From: Agarophyton chilense
Lineage: Eukaryota > Rhodophyta > Florideophyceae > Gracilariales > Gracilariaceae
Reading direction: 5' to 3'
Assembly: GCA_030374765.1 (NCBI GenBank)
Contig: JARGXX010000107.1
Coordinates: 62,001-126,000 of the forward strand
DNA length: 64,000 nt
Position numbers and translations under genes: made by a program. The number at the start of each line of letters is the position of its first letter. The first letter of the stretch is position 1. The notes under the pieces are model-generated. The model was not told where the DNA came from, did not search any database, and saw only the letters and a program-made list of their open reading frames with translations. This document shows positions 23,482 through 34,865 of this stretch, one piece after another.

Positions 23482-23925
23482 TAACGCAATGACGAGTGGG
23501 TCAGCGTACGGGTCTCGACCGGTGGTAGCGTGGAAGAGCGGGTCCTAAGGTTCGCATCCTTGGCGGCGGCACTCCCGGAGTACTTGGTGCAATGAGCTGG
23601 CGTTTACTGCGTAGTCCTACAGGTTGGAGCTACGGAAACGATGGCTTGAAGACCAAAGGGTGGAACTAATACACCAAAGAGGGTTATTTAGTATCCTAAC
23701 GGTGCCTACCGTACTCTAAGGGAGAAGCGTCACTCGAGCCAAGTAAATAGTACTGGCGAGGCGCTGAGATCTCCTTGGCACTGTAGTGTTAATCTATTAC
23801 ACTAATTAAATCATAATAATAATCTACATGAGTCCACCTGAGGTCGACCCGTGAACGTGTCGCCTGCAAGATCCTTCAGGGCCCGGCGGCTTACAGAGCT
23901 CAACCGTTATCATCGCTCCTTCACG
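23482..23925 (-). repeat. Element A 3' LTR (element sense)
   Basis: It has the same length as the partner at 38624-39067. In element sense it starts CGTGAAGG, so the terminal TG has changed to CG. Confidence 0.88.
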
Positions 23926-23938
23926 TATCTCCCTCCTT
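23926..23938 (-). promoter_or_regulatory. Element A polypurine tract
   Basis: In element sense AAGGAGGGAGATA lies directly before the 3' LTR, where plus-strand DNA synthesis would be primed. Confidence 0.65.
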
Positions 23939-24335
23939 AGGATTCGACCCTCACGGCGAAGTCCAGATGGTTTCATAACTACTCCAGGGAACGCGTGCAC
24001 TTCATTGCTCTCGGTACCATTGGGTGCGACGGTACGTCGCGTCATCATCGCCTGCGAGGATGCGGGATGCGTGAGCTGACCATTGGCGCCGAAGGGCAGT
24101 TAATTGGCCTAAGGAATGAAACTCCCACGCGCCGTGAGCGCTGGCCATAGGTGTATCGCCGGCGTATTCCTCGCGTCGCGTTGCCGAGGCGGTCCATTGG
24201 CTTCTTCCTTAGTGTCCGTTCTTCTTTTGGTGACCCTTCGCGCTTCTTCCACCGTGGTTCACGCCTGTCAGTCCGTCCGTGTCAATTCCGTCACCTCGCC
24301 TCAACATCGTGGTACTTCTCCATTGGTCTCGCGCA

Positions 24336-26416
24336 ATGCCGAACTCGCCTTATAAGCCCGTCGGATATGCCGTTTTCCCTGCGGACTTTGTCGCTTCCGT
24401 CGGTCGTCATATTCACTTCCCGACGAACCAGCCTGTGGGCAGCGGCACTATGGCTTCGAACAACCAAGCGGGGAGCTCTTCGGGATACCAAGTGGTCTAC
24501 GAATGTCCTGGGCACCGCTATGATCATACCATCGGACTGAATCCGCGGACAGTGCGTCGTGCCATTCTCCCGTCCTCTGTGGAAGAATACCAGCGGTTTT
24601 GTCATATGTATCTCGACGCCCGACGGTTTGCAAAGATACCCGATTTCCGGAGGCGCAGCAATAACGCGCGCAGCGTCTCGTGGTATAACCGATGGTTGCA
24701 TTGTCCTATGGATCCGCGTTCGGCGACGCGATGTCGCACCCTCGTCCAAGCGGACATGCCGTACGTCCGCTGCGAGGATGAAGCCGAATACCAGTTCAGG
24801 GTGAACAAACTCCTTTCGAACCTATACACGGACTTCATCTCGCCTCATGTGCGCTTTCCTCCAGTTGGTCACAACCTCGTGGCGCTGATGTGCCTCCGGC
24901 CACCGTACGACCACTTATTCTGGATGTCCAACCGGGTCTATTGGAACGAGATGCACGAGCCCGATGGTCGTTAGCTTCAATCCCAGGGGTTTTTCTTTTG
25001 TTGGAACCAGGTGGAGTTCCACGACATGAGCGCTGACAAACGCCTTCCGTTGTACCTCTCGCTTCTCCACGAGTATGAAAACCAATGGGCCAGGTATTGG
25101 CGTATCTCGCCGCTCCTTCTGATTCCCACGCCGTCCGTGGTGGCGTACCACTCGTCCCAACTCATGGGCGATGACAATGACCAAAGGTCGTGGCTGTCCT
25201 GGTAGGTACTGTTCGATGATTTCGGCGTCATGTCCCTTATGGCCTTCATGGATACCGCGAAGTACAGAATCCGTGGTAATGTCCGTTCGGAAGATTGGAG
25301 GGTGTGGTACGATGAGAACATACCCGGTACTCGAGGTCGCCTACTCCCACTCCCGGACATCATGATCCGTTTCCTAGGGAACCTGAGCTTCCAGAATATC
25401 GTCCGTGGGATCCAGTTCGACGTCGAAGAGACCGAGGCCCTTTTGGATCAGTTCCTACAGGTGGAGTGTGGCAAGACTCCCGGGTCTCTTTGGTATGAGT
25501 GGGATACCGACTCATTCACGCCAATTCCGCTGCATCCGCAGGGTCGGGACGACGCTCGTGCCTATCCATCCAAGCCTTTGAGGAATCAACCATCGGACAT
25601 TCCGAGGCCTCATGTGCCCGACTATTATCCGAAGGCCATTGGTTTCGATTCTCTGTGCTTCGAGCCTGGTGTGGAAGCCACGCCGTTTGTTCCTGTTGGT
25701 ATGTCCGACGGAGAATCCTTCGGTGAAGATCCCTTCGTCCTACCCATAGAGGGTGTTCATCTTTCGGTCGAGTCCGCTGTTGTGTTGCCGACCGCTTCCC
25801 CTCCTCCAGCTCCTTTGGGCGCTGCTCCTCAGAATGAGCTCTCGTATGAACCGCCCGTCGCCCAAGTGAACAGCCCTCCTGGGGGGGTACTGTGAAAGCC
25901 GAAAGTCCTGTAGGCGAGGCACTTGCTCAAACGTCCACTGGGGGCGTCGCCATCGCTCCGTCCTCTCCATTGCCAAACTTTCCTGCTTCGATCAGGGCTG
26001 CAGCTGCGGATCTCCATCATGTCTGTCGTACCGTTGGTATTACGGCCCCGATGGACATTGCGACAGTTCTGAGAGAAGTCTGCTCCTGTGCGCGTCGCTT
26101 GGCTCGCTACGGCGCGGTTGTCCAACAGGGTCAGGATCTGAAGACCGCCATGGTCAATATCCTGCAGCGGAATGCCCAAGTGTTGTCCCAGAGAGTTACT
26201 GCCAACTTGAATGCCCGGTATGGTCTAAATTTGAGTGACCGGGAGGATTCCGATGGTGACAATAGTTCCTGAGGTGAATCTCCGCCGAAGAAGCGTGCCC
26301 GGCTCGCTGGGGCCGGTACTGGTGCTCTAGTTGGCTCCTCGGGTGACCCTAGTCGCGGTTTCGCTCCTGTAGGTTCCAAAGAGGACGACGGAGTTACTCC
26401 TGCGCAACCCCCGTGA
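24336..26416 (+). pseudogene. Element A: long antisense ORF in the 3' region
   Basis: It lies on the strand opposite to element A, between the end of pol and the 3' LTR. From the ATG at 24336 one frame runs to TGA 25893, interrupted only by TAG 24972 and TAG 25203. The next frame takes over at 25892 with a 4-base overlap to TGA 26270 and stays open to about 26416. The product (about 690 residues) is not recognised. It starts with a Tyr/Arg-rich globular segment, has a second globular part (LPDIMIRFLGNLSFQNIV), then a Pro-rich linker, a helical segment, and a nuclear-localisation-like PPKKRAR. AATAAA follows at 26492. Antisense extra ORFs are known in some plant Ty3 lineages; homology to those is not claimed. 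Confidence 0.6.
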
Positions 26417-26491
26417 GTCCTGTTGGTGTTTCGATCGCTTCCGCGAACCTTGAGGTCATGGTGAGGGCTGTTCTACCTCTGTTAGTTGTCA

Positions 26492-26497
26492 AATAAA
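26492..26497 (+). terminator. Possible poly(A) signal of the antisense ORF
   Basis: AATAAA lies about 75 bp after the antisense frame closes. A perfect palindrome (CTTGGGA, 2-bp loop, TCCCAAG) follows at 26505-26520, between the converging antisense ORF and pol. Confidence 0.45.
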
Positions 26498-26598
26498 TTA
26501 AAAGCTTGGGATTTCCCAAGGTCGGTCTTGTATTTCAAACGTGCGTGCCCTGGGACGGCGTCCGATCTTGAGAGCGTCTAGCGTCTTCCTCAGGTGTC

Positions 26599-28248
26599 TC
26601 AGAAGGACTGACTTTGTTCCCTGATGCGGGAGCTACGACGAACCGTCGTGCTCCGGCGAACCGCCGTCTCCGGAGGCGGTTTGGAAGGCGGTTTGCGATT
26701 ACTCGGACCAATAGTTGCCCTTTCCTGAAGGCCGCGCTCCGTGTGGCTGATTCTGCGCCAATAGTAGGCGATAAAATTAGCCGGAATGGTTTGAGGCTCT
26801 TGCCAAGTGTCTTCTTCAGGTGTGTAGCCGAACCAACGGACGCGATAGCGCATAGTTCCATCTTCTCCCCGACCAGCGGAGATGATGCGCTCCATCACAT
26901 ATTCCGGTTGGTGTCCATTCTCCGGAAGGAGAGTGTGGTCCAGAGAGGCGAATCCATCGGAGTCCGTTGGGAGAGATGGGTCATAGTAGTCGGCGTCGAC
27001 CATCGGGTCCGTGGGGCTAGTCGAGTCCGCGGGAACTGCCTTAGGGGGTGTGGAGACTTGCGCGTCGACTTGAGGTCGTGGTGCTTCCGTTCGGTTAGGG
27101 GGCTGGGACGTTGGTGGTCCGGAGGAACTGGGAGCTGGTGTCACGCGGTCAATAGACACGGTGTCCGGTGTGCCCTCAATTAGCAACGTGATGGTGTGTT
27201 CATTGGCCTTAAGGACTTTGTATGGTCCCGTAGAGCGGAATAAGAGCTTCCGCGTAGTGTCCTCGAGTTCTTCACTGTCTTTCGGTGGCTTGACCAGATA
27301 AACCAGGTCTCCTTTCCCAAAGGTCGGTGTATTCCAAACGGCTTTGTCGAAATTGACCTTGTAGCGCCGTTGGGCTTTGGCTAGTACAGTTCTGGCCGAT
27401 TGGATAATACAATCGATGCTTCGGCGCGAGTAGCGCTTCGCCTGGGTAGGAGTCATTCCTTCGTTTATGTCCTGGGGTATGATAGACTCCTGAAGTTCAT
27501 CAGCTGTCGACGGCGGCGCTCTCGTTAGCGTTCAATCGAACGGTGTTTTCCCTGTTGAAGCGTGCATCTGCGTGTTGTAGGCATCAACCAATGGCTCAAC
27601 GTAGTCGTCCCAGTCCAATTGGTGCTCCGATACGTAGTGTGCCAATCGGTCCAGAAGGGTGCGGTTGAAGCGTTCGGCTTGGTCATTTGCCTGCCGGTGG
27701 TACGCCGTGGGGGTCACATATTTGATTCCTAAGGTAGCACAAAGGTGTGAGAAAAATTAGGATACACACTGGCTGCCGTTATCCGTAAAGAGGTAGAGTG
27801 GCATGACATATGGATATACCCAGTGGGACAAGAAGGCCGTGGCGACATCCGCTGCCCTTGTCTTTCCTGGGGGTAGGGGTCGGGTAAGTTTAGTAAACCT
27901 ACCGGTTATAACCAAAACAAACCGTTTCCCATCGGACGACACAGGCAAAGACCCAAGTATATCCATTGCGACAAATTCCATCGGACATGCGGCGGGGAAG
28001 AGCTTCAATCTGGCCTTATGGTTTGCGCGAGAACCTCGGATCTGTGCGCACGATGCACAGTTCCGTGCGGTTTGCCATAGGTCCTGCGCCATTAGTGACC
28101 AGTAGAAGAACTTCCTTAGGGTCTGGTACATTCGTTGGCCTCCAGGGTGACCAGACAAGCGGGGAAATGGCCGAAATATAGGAATCGCGCCCTTAGCGAA
28201 GTTGGTCTTACCCGTTGGAGTGCGCCATCCAGCTGTGAGCGGCGACAT
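26599..28248 (-). pseudogene. Element A: integrase with chromodomain
   Basis: One minus-strand frame with two stops (left of 27757 and of 27532). The zinc region shows GHPGGQRMYQTL and CASC; the first expected His is not evident. The core keeps all three acidic residues: VAMDILG, FTDNGS and NDQAERFNR. A GPY-type module (KGDLVYLVKPP, then FRSTGPYKVL) is followed by a Pro-rich spacer and, near the C-terminus, a chromodomain (YVMERII...YRVRWFGYTPEEDTWQ). Chromodomains on integrases target insertion to chromatin with particular histone marks, which defines chromoviruses. The frame ends in a basic, Arg/Ser-rich tail at 26599. Confidence 0.9.
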
Positions 28249-28379
28249 AGTAGTCCAAATCGGTCATAGTCGAACAGGCATCTTGGGGTTCATACCAATT
28301 GGGCTGTTTCCTTGCAGTACTCGTCTTCGACCTGCGACTGTAGAAGTTCGTCACTATTTATTGGGAGGAGCTCTTTTTC

Positions 28380-29787
28380 CTACGGGGCTATCGCATTAAC
28401 CTGAGGTGGTGCCGATTTGGGCGGTACTGTCTCCCAGTCCAATAGGTATACTTCGTTCTCCCTTACCTCAGGATCTTCCGATTGCCCCTTACCCATATGG
28501 TCATCTGTGTAAGTATAGTTCTGACGTCCATCGTCTGTAAAGGGGGTAGGAACTAGGTCGTCCAATGGAGTGTCATCAGTTCCGTCGGTAATGATTCGCC
28601 ACAAGTCATCTGCTGCCTGGTGCTTGATGACCGGCCTATAGGTTATCTCGTAGTCATATTCGGACAGTCTGAGGCGACATCGAGCGAGGCGACTTGATGC
28701 ATCGGTCATATTGAGTAGCCATCGGAGTGAATCGTGGTCTGTCCTAGTTGTAAACCTAGTTCCCTCAAGGTACGAACAGAGTGTCAATACGGACCATACG
28801 ATGGCTAGAAATTCCTTTTCGGTAGTACTGTAGTTTCGATCTGCGCTGCTGAGCGTTCTGCTCCAGTACCCAATATGTCGATAGTTCTTCGGTGACTCCT
28901 CTTCCTGTAGCAGTGCTCAACCTGTTTGGACATCAGAGGCACCTATATCCAGGACGAAAGGCCGATTGGGCTTTGGTAAAGCCAAGTTGGGTGGGTTCAG
29001 CAATTTGTCCTTTAGGGTCTGAAATGCCTCGTACTGGTCGTCGGTGAAGGCTTCGAACTCCGAAAGTGTGCCCTTCTTCAGCATCGCGTTGAGAGGGGCC
29101 GAGATCTTGGCAATCACTTGGAAGAACCGTCGGTAAACATTGAACAAGCCCACGAAGAATCGTAGTTCTGTGTGGGTCCTAGGAGGCTTAGCCTGGCGAA
29201 TCGCATTTGTGGTCCGTGTGGCCACCTTTAGCTTTCCTGGGAGGCCGACGTGACCGAGATAGTCCACTGAGGCCTGGGAGAAAACGCATTTGCGGAGTTT
29301 TAGTGTTACTCCAGCGTCCTGTAGGATTGTTAGCACCTTGTTCACGTGGCGAAGGTGTTCCTTTACGGTCCGTGAGAAGATTATAAACGTCATCCAAATA
29401 GACCATGTCAAACTTCCATTTGACTCTGGACAGTAAAATGTCCATTACCCGTTGGAAATTGTCAGGTGCGTTCTTCAAACCAAAGGGCATGCGACTAAAT
29501 CTGAACAGACCTTCATGGGTGGTGAAGGTTGTCAGCGCCCTTGCATCCTCGGACAAATGGATTTGCCAGTATCCGGAGTTAACGTCCAGTGAGGTAAATA
29601 CTACAGCTTCGCCTAAGGAATCCAGAAAGTCTTCCATGCGGGGTATCGGGTATGAGTCCCTCTTGGTTACTGCTTTCAGCTTGCTGTAGTCGATACAGAA
29701 CCTGACGGAGCAATCTTTCTTCGCCACGAGGACAAGCGTACTTGCCCATTCGAATTGGGTTGGAGGCGCCGTCTCTCTGACTTGAAC
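28380..29787 (-). pseudogene. Element A: reverse transcriptase and RNase H
   Basis: RT motifs are VRFCIDYSKLKAVT, TSLDVNSGYWQI, MPFGLKNAPDNFQ and MVYLDDVY, so the catalytic Asp pair is intact. A frameshift just after the YLDD box (29390-29410) moves the thumb (YLGHVGLPG, FFVGLFNVYRRFF) to another frame. RNase H follows with VLDIGASD (the usual D-A-S motif is slightly altered), and a separate piece carries TRTDHDSLRWLLN and YRPVIKHQAADDL. A further break of about 130 bp separates the two RNase H parts. Confidence 0.88.
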
Positions 29788-30809
29788 TTAACGCATCTTG
29801 TCCATCTGGTCGGCGACAATTTCCCTACCCTTAAGGCCGGTACGGTACGGGTGCTGGAACTGTGGTATAGCATCATCCCGAAGGTCGATGCGGTGTGTAG
29901 TGGCTCTGATTGTGCCCAATCTACCTGACCACATTGCCTGGTATTCCCTGAGGAGATAAAGTACCTGGGGCCTATAGGATTCGAATTCTTCGCCGATGGC
30001 GACTGTCCCCTCCCAAGAGTCGACGTCCTCGTCGGGAGTTGGCGTCGCAAGCTTATCCATTTGGGCTTTCACAATGACCACGGGAGCGGGTAGAGTGATA
30101 CCAATTACTGTACCTTTAGGTAACCGCAGGGGTTTATCTCGGAAGTTGCTGATTGTGACAAAGAAGGGCCTCTTGAGGTGGATTTTCATTATTCCGTTGG
30201 CCATCAAGGTAAGATGCTTCAGAACTGTTTTCGGGTGGTTCTGAATCGTTACGAGATCTGAAAACTGGGAATGGACCCATACAGCGATCTGGGTCTTCGG
30301 AGGTATCGTTATGGCCTTTGACAGGCGAACCGTATTGGACTTCGTGTTTTCGGAGACAACCGCTCGTTTGCGGTTAGCTTCTGGTTTTGGGGCGGAAACA
30401 GTTATGGAGATGGAAGGTGTGCGGTAGAAGGCGACTTTCCTAAGGCCGGGATAAATGACCTCGATGTACCGATCGATAAAGAGGTCCGTAGGATTGCCTC
30501 AGCGCCCAAGTTAGGACATACAAGGAACCACGTGCGGACTTTGAATTGTCCTACCTGGAGGTAAAGTGGTACTATCCTTTTAATTTCCATAGGTCTACGA
30601 GACGCATCGGTATTCCTTGGGGTCTTCCTTTCCTGAACGAAATCTTGCCACCCCGGTTGGAGCAGGTTAGTTTGAACCAAGTTGGGACCAGCGCCTGTGT
30701 CCAATACAGCTGTGGTCACTCGAGAGTTGTTGGAACGAAGTAATACGGTTGCTAGAACTTTATTGTTCTCTTTCCTGAGGATACAGACGTGGTCGTTACT
30801 GTGTTCCAA
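29788..30809 (-). pseudogene. Element A: protease and start of RT
   Basis: The protease has the retropepsin active-site motif VLDTGAGPNLV and a C-terminal hydrophobic block (NLGAEAILRTSL). The second piece (29788-30207) has the linker and RT N-terminus, with the IDLRDDAIPQFQHPYR segment that precedes fingers in Ty3 RTs. The two lie in different frames. The same protease start (CILRKEN) closes the window in copy A', which supports the assignment. Confidence 0.8.
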
Positions 30810-30937
30810 TTGCGGTTCATCCTAAGTGGTTCATTGTGGGTGGTTTGTATTGGGAGGTGAGGAGCTCTTTGGCTCATGACCGTCCAATTGGTTGAGGCAG
30901 GGGCTTAAAGAGGGAGGATTTGCCTATAGTCGTCCCT

Positions 30938-31456
30938 CTATGAGTTTTCCGATGGGGTTTCCGTTTCGTCCAGAAGATATGATTCTTCTACGGGGTCGTC
31001 CGTAGGATCTACAATGGCGTGGACCTGTCGGGCTTTGATCGGAGTTTCTGGAGGCGTGGCATAGCGTGAGCTTCTAGGGGTCTCTGTGGTTTGTTGCTGT
31101 ACACTTTTATACATTCCTTCGGATCTCTGCAACCGGTAATTATCTTCACTTAGGGCTAGGAGGTTTTTACGTGCGTCTTCATGCAGATACCTCGTACAGT
31201 CACAAGGTTGGGTCACTGAAAGGCAGAGGAAGCAAGCCCTTGGGAGGCAAACAAAAAACCTTGCGGGGAGGAAAGGAAGAATATTTGTGGGTGGTCCAGT
31301 GGTCGCTGTAGTTCCCTGGGAGGTATATGATGGGGGCCTGGACGGAGGAGCACTGAAATTGACCGCGAGGACATCTATCAAATCGGCGTGATGGAGTGAT
31401 GCATCCATGTCCGACTTCGTGGAGCTAACCAAATGGGGTTGGTTGGGTTTACGCAA
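30938..31456 (-). pseudogene. Element A: distal gag
   Basis: This 172-codon frame continues gag on the far side of element B. A Cys-rich stretch (RACFLCLSVTQPCDC) could be a degenerate zinc knuckle but lacks the His of CCHC. The acidic C-terminus (DPTDDPVEESYLLDE) leads toward the protease. Copy A' has the same region at 63283-63837 without interruption, which shows that this and the proximal gag were contiguous. Confidence 0.7.
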
Positions 31457-31497
31457 TGGAGTTGCGTGTCCTCTGTTTATATCAGCGTTGCGCCTTG

Positions 31498-31502
31498 AGG
31501 TC
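31498..31502. repeat. Element B left target duplication (AGGTC)
   Basis: It is identical to 36848-36852. Confidence 0.95.
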
Positions 31503-31828
31503 TGTTGATCGAGTGCGATGCGTGGGCGGGATCAGACGACTGGCCAGAGGCAGTCTGAGCAAAAGCAAGGAAAGAGCAGGCACCAAGTTCTCAGAGATGT
31601 CTCTCTCTGAAGATGCCCCCTTTCTACAGACAGCTCTGTTTGGAAATTGGCTTATTTATTGTGTTTCTGGGTTGCGCTGTTACTCTTCTATAGGCCACAC
31701 ACGACTGCGTGGGTTGCGGGCGCGATTTTCCCTCTACTCTGAATTGGTAGTTCCTTTTCGGGTAACGCTGTGTTCCCGATGCAGGTGCGATCGTTTCCCG
31801 AGATGCCAGAATGGTCGTAGTATCAACA
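31503..31828 (-). repeat. Element B 3' LTR (element sense)
   Basis: 326 bp, with the same ends as its partner. It is preceded in element sense by ATTATGGGGAAC, a short purine tract. Confidence 0.95.
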
Positions 31829-31857
31829 GTTCCCCATAATCAGATAGCTTTGTCTGT

Positions 31858-33387
31858 TTATTGCAAATCGATGTTACGTGCCATTCTGCGCTGCTTTTGG
31901 GTTCCGGACGATAGAAGCTCTTCAATATATTCCTTCACCAGCACCGGCACGTCATGCTTCAAAGATTTGATTGAGACCCAATCCGTTTCCTCGTTGCTAA
32001 ATTCTTTCCACTTCACGAGTATCTGGATCATACCAGCGCATCTTCGGATGTCCTGAAATTCTTCGATTGTAAGCAGCTCGTTTTTTTTATACGCTAAATG
32101 GTCCTTGACTTCCTGAGAGACTTCAAAATCCTTGTTACTGAAGAACTTCAGCCGGCGCCCCTGCACCCACTCCTTCTTTCCAGTCGACAAGTTTTCAACT
32201 TCGAAAACGTAGTTGTCTCGGAAGAGCGTGACACGAAAAGATCCGTACCACTTGAGATTCATTTTAGACCCAATGTGTTTCTGTAGAACACCGCGAAGTA
32301 CGAAGTCTCCTTTCACAAAATTCGTGGGGCTTATGCCAGTCTTACGGTTTTGTGCGTAGACAGATGCCTTCCTCTGCTTTCTAGCCCTCTCCGAGCAATC
32401 CCTATGCATCTTAGAGAGCGATGTTTGTAGCCTTTTCACCTCGATAACTGCCTTTCTACGTTCGCTTTCCATACACTTGACGTTCTCGACATGATGGTTT
32501 TTGACAATTACCGAAAGCGGAGAGTCCCTTTGAAGGCCAGTGAAGACGGTCAGGGGACAATTTCCGTTCAGTCTACGTGTCGGTGAATTGTTCAGGGAAG
32601 ACTTTATGGGAGGTAGTATTGATGGCCAAGCTGTTAGCGGAAGTTGAAACTCTGACAATGTTGCCCGTGCAGTTCTCAAGAGTTCACGGCAGACGACCTC
32701 CACGGATCCACTGTTCCACGGGCAGTACGGCAGAGTGAAATGGTGACGAGCCTTCAAACCGTCGGATATCTGTTTCACGAGTTGGTTCTTAAAGTGGCTT
32801 GCCTTGTCCGATACCAAACACTTTGGCACGCCGAAAGACGCAAACCAGTCCTTCAAAATAGCTGCTGTGGTTTCTGCGTCTGCTTCAGCTGTGGCCCTAA
32901 GCCATACGTATCCTGACAAGTCGTCCTTGACGATCAAAACATAAAGAAGATCGCCCTCTCCTTTTTTCATAAAACAGTAGCCGAAATGAATCAGTTCGTT
33001 TGGTCTGCTAGCATGCATGGTGTGTCCAAGAGGCCTGAGCACTGTAGAACCAGACTCGGTAGCAATGCAGTGAAAACAGGATCCAACAAATTGCTGAAAA
33101 ACTTCACGGAGTTTCTTCCACCAGAAGTGCTTAGATACGGATGCAACGGTTGGCTCGAATGCCCTATGTCCTCCTCTTCCTAAGTGTGCAGCTATCAAAA
33201 TTCGAAGACGAAGTTCATGATCAGTGTCCGGTATCCAGATTCGCCCTGAAGCCAGTCTCCATGGGCGTTTTTCCTTTGAAAGCGTTTTCGGGGCTTTGGC
33301 GGCGTGGATTGTCTGCGACGAAATGATATCTTTCTCGGTAGGCCAGTCGAAGTCCTCGTTGATACTAGTACTGATGGGAGCAACCAT
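31858..33387 (-). pseudogene. Element B: integrase with C-terminal chromodomain-like segment
   Basis: This 509-codon frame is the longest intact piece of element B. The zinc region shows AAHLGRGGHR with two His and CFHC with two Cys. The core has Asp in LVSDKASHFKN and Glu in NSGSVEVVCRE. The first catalytic position (usually H-F-D-Y) reads IHFGY, so Asp is replaced by Gly. The C-terminal domain includes FVKGDFVLRGV and LKWYGSFRVTLF. A chromodomain-like segment near the end reads QILVKWKEFSNEETDWV. It would integrate cDNA and recognise chromatin; the lost Asp argues that this copy is inactive although its frame is open. Confidence 0.88.
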
Positions 33388-33419
33388 TACCGCGCTTATA
33401 CGTCCTATTCCTTACGGGG

Positions 33420-33941
33420 CTACTGTTCTTGTAGGCTGTAGGCCCATCGGGTCAGCATGTCGGCCCATACGTTCTTCTCTCCTGAAACATGTTCGATCAT
33501 GTACCTGAATGCGCTGAGTTTCAAAGCCCAACGCATGAGTTTGTTCGCTGTATGTCGCGCGATGCCAGGGTTCTGTCCGTAAGGGTCGTAGATGTACACA
33601 AGATTGGCGTGGTCTGTGAATATTGAAGTAGTTCTTCCGGCAGTTAGGTAGTCCAATCGGCACATGGCCTCCACGATCGCGTATCCTTCTTTCTCTGGGA
33701 CGCTCTCTGGGAGGAACCCGTGAAAGCTCCAGACAAAAAACACGTGGGTTCGCGCCTTCGATCTTCTATCGGTTTGCTTGCATCCTCTTAAGCCGATTGC
33801 GTCAGGATAGCCGCCCAGTGCGAATCGGAAGCGTCCGTGAACAAAAACGTCCTGTAGTCTTCTTTCGGGAGAGCGAGTTTGGTAGCGGCTGCCAGGTGAG
33901 ATTTTACAGTATCGAATGTGACAGTGTGATCGGTCCCCCAA
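33420..33941 (-). pseudogene. Element B: RNase H
   Basis: The informative part is the second half: SVPEKEGYAIVEAM with the catalytic Glu, IFTDHANLVYIYDP with the third acidic residue, and FRYMIEHVSGEKNVWADMLT, the usual end of the domain. The first half of this ORF is out-of-frame sequence overlapping the previous piece, so a frameshift lies near 33790. Confidence 0.85.
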
Positions 33942-34865
33942 GATTCACTGATGCGAATCTTTTCTACTGCTTTCTTTATTCGTTTGCCGGCCTTTTTGTA
34001 CGCGCTTTCCAGTAAGTCGTGAAGTGGTTGGACTGTCTGGGGGAAATTGGGGATAGAGTTCCGCATCCAGTTAGCGGCACACAGAAGCTGCTGCAGTTCG
34101 CTTGCCATCTCTGGTTTCCGCATATTGAGGAGGGGCTCAAGATTTCGTGGATCGAAACGAACTCCTTCTTCTGATAAGATCCTGCCACAGAACTTCACTT
34201 CCTTGCAGAAAAAACAAGACTTAGCGGGGTTTACCTTGAAGCCTACTTCCTTACAGACAGGTAGGAAAGCTTCAATGTCCTCGAGCAGGGTTTCCTCGGA
34301 TTTCGAGTACATCAGAAAATCATCTAACCACTGTATCATACGCTTCACCCTCTCAGGAAGGGTTCACTGGTAACAGACTGGAAATGATTCCCAGAGTCTG
34401 TTCCCCCTTGCAGTGTCCTCGCCGTGCATAAACTCCGTCTGGGGTTTGAATTGCCATGATTTCCTGAGAGACAGTATCGAGCGGTATTTGCCAATAGCCA
34501 TGCGTGAAATCAATGTTCGAAAAGCACTTGCCTTCGCTACAGTCTTGAAGCATGGACTCCAGGTGAGGCATCGCTGACTGAAGAAAGAGCGTTCTGGCAT
34601 TTGTTCCTCGCAGATCTACGGTGAACCGTAGTTTGTCTGTTCCAGGATTCGGTACCGCCAGTGCTGGGCTGGCCCAATGTGCATTGGGATTCTTGTACAC
34701 AGCTCCAATTTTTCCAGTTACTGTACTGTGTGTCGAATAAACACCCTCTGGTTTGGGCCATAGCGACGCTGTGCACATCGAAACGGTTGTGTGTTTGGCC
34801 TTAGCTTCACAGAAAGCGGTCGTATCTTCGCAGGTTGATCCGGGCCAAGCTTGATCCGAAAACAA
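33788..34865 (-). pseudogene. Element B: reverse transcriptase
   Basis: It is split in two frames. The upstream part carries LRFTVDLRGTN and FSNIDFTHGYWQIPLD with the first Asp. The downstream part carries WLDDFLMYSKS, where the Y-x-D-D box reads WLDD, then the thumb (CGRILSEEGVRFDPRNL, LLCAANWMRNSI) and the first RNase H motif (LFTDASDSHWAA). Sequence between about 34349 and 34400 is scrambled: the P-F-G-L motif expected there is missing. It would copy element RNA into cDNA; this copy cannot be translated through. Confidence 0.85.

Noticed and set aside
30546-30743. Plus-strand ORFs over element A pol and element B
   Set aside because: They are antisense shadows of identified protease, RT or integrase frames, unlike the 24.3-26.4 kb ORF, which has no sense-strand coding opposite it.
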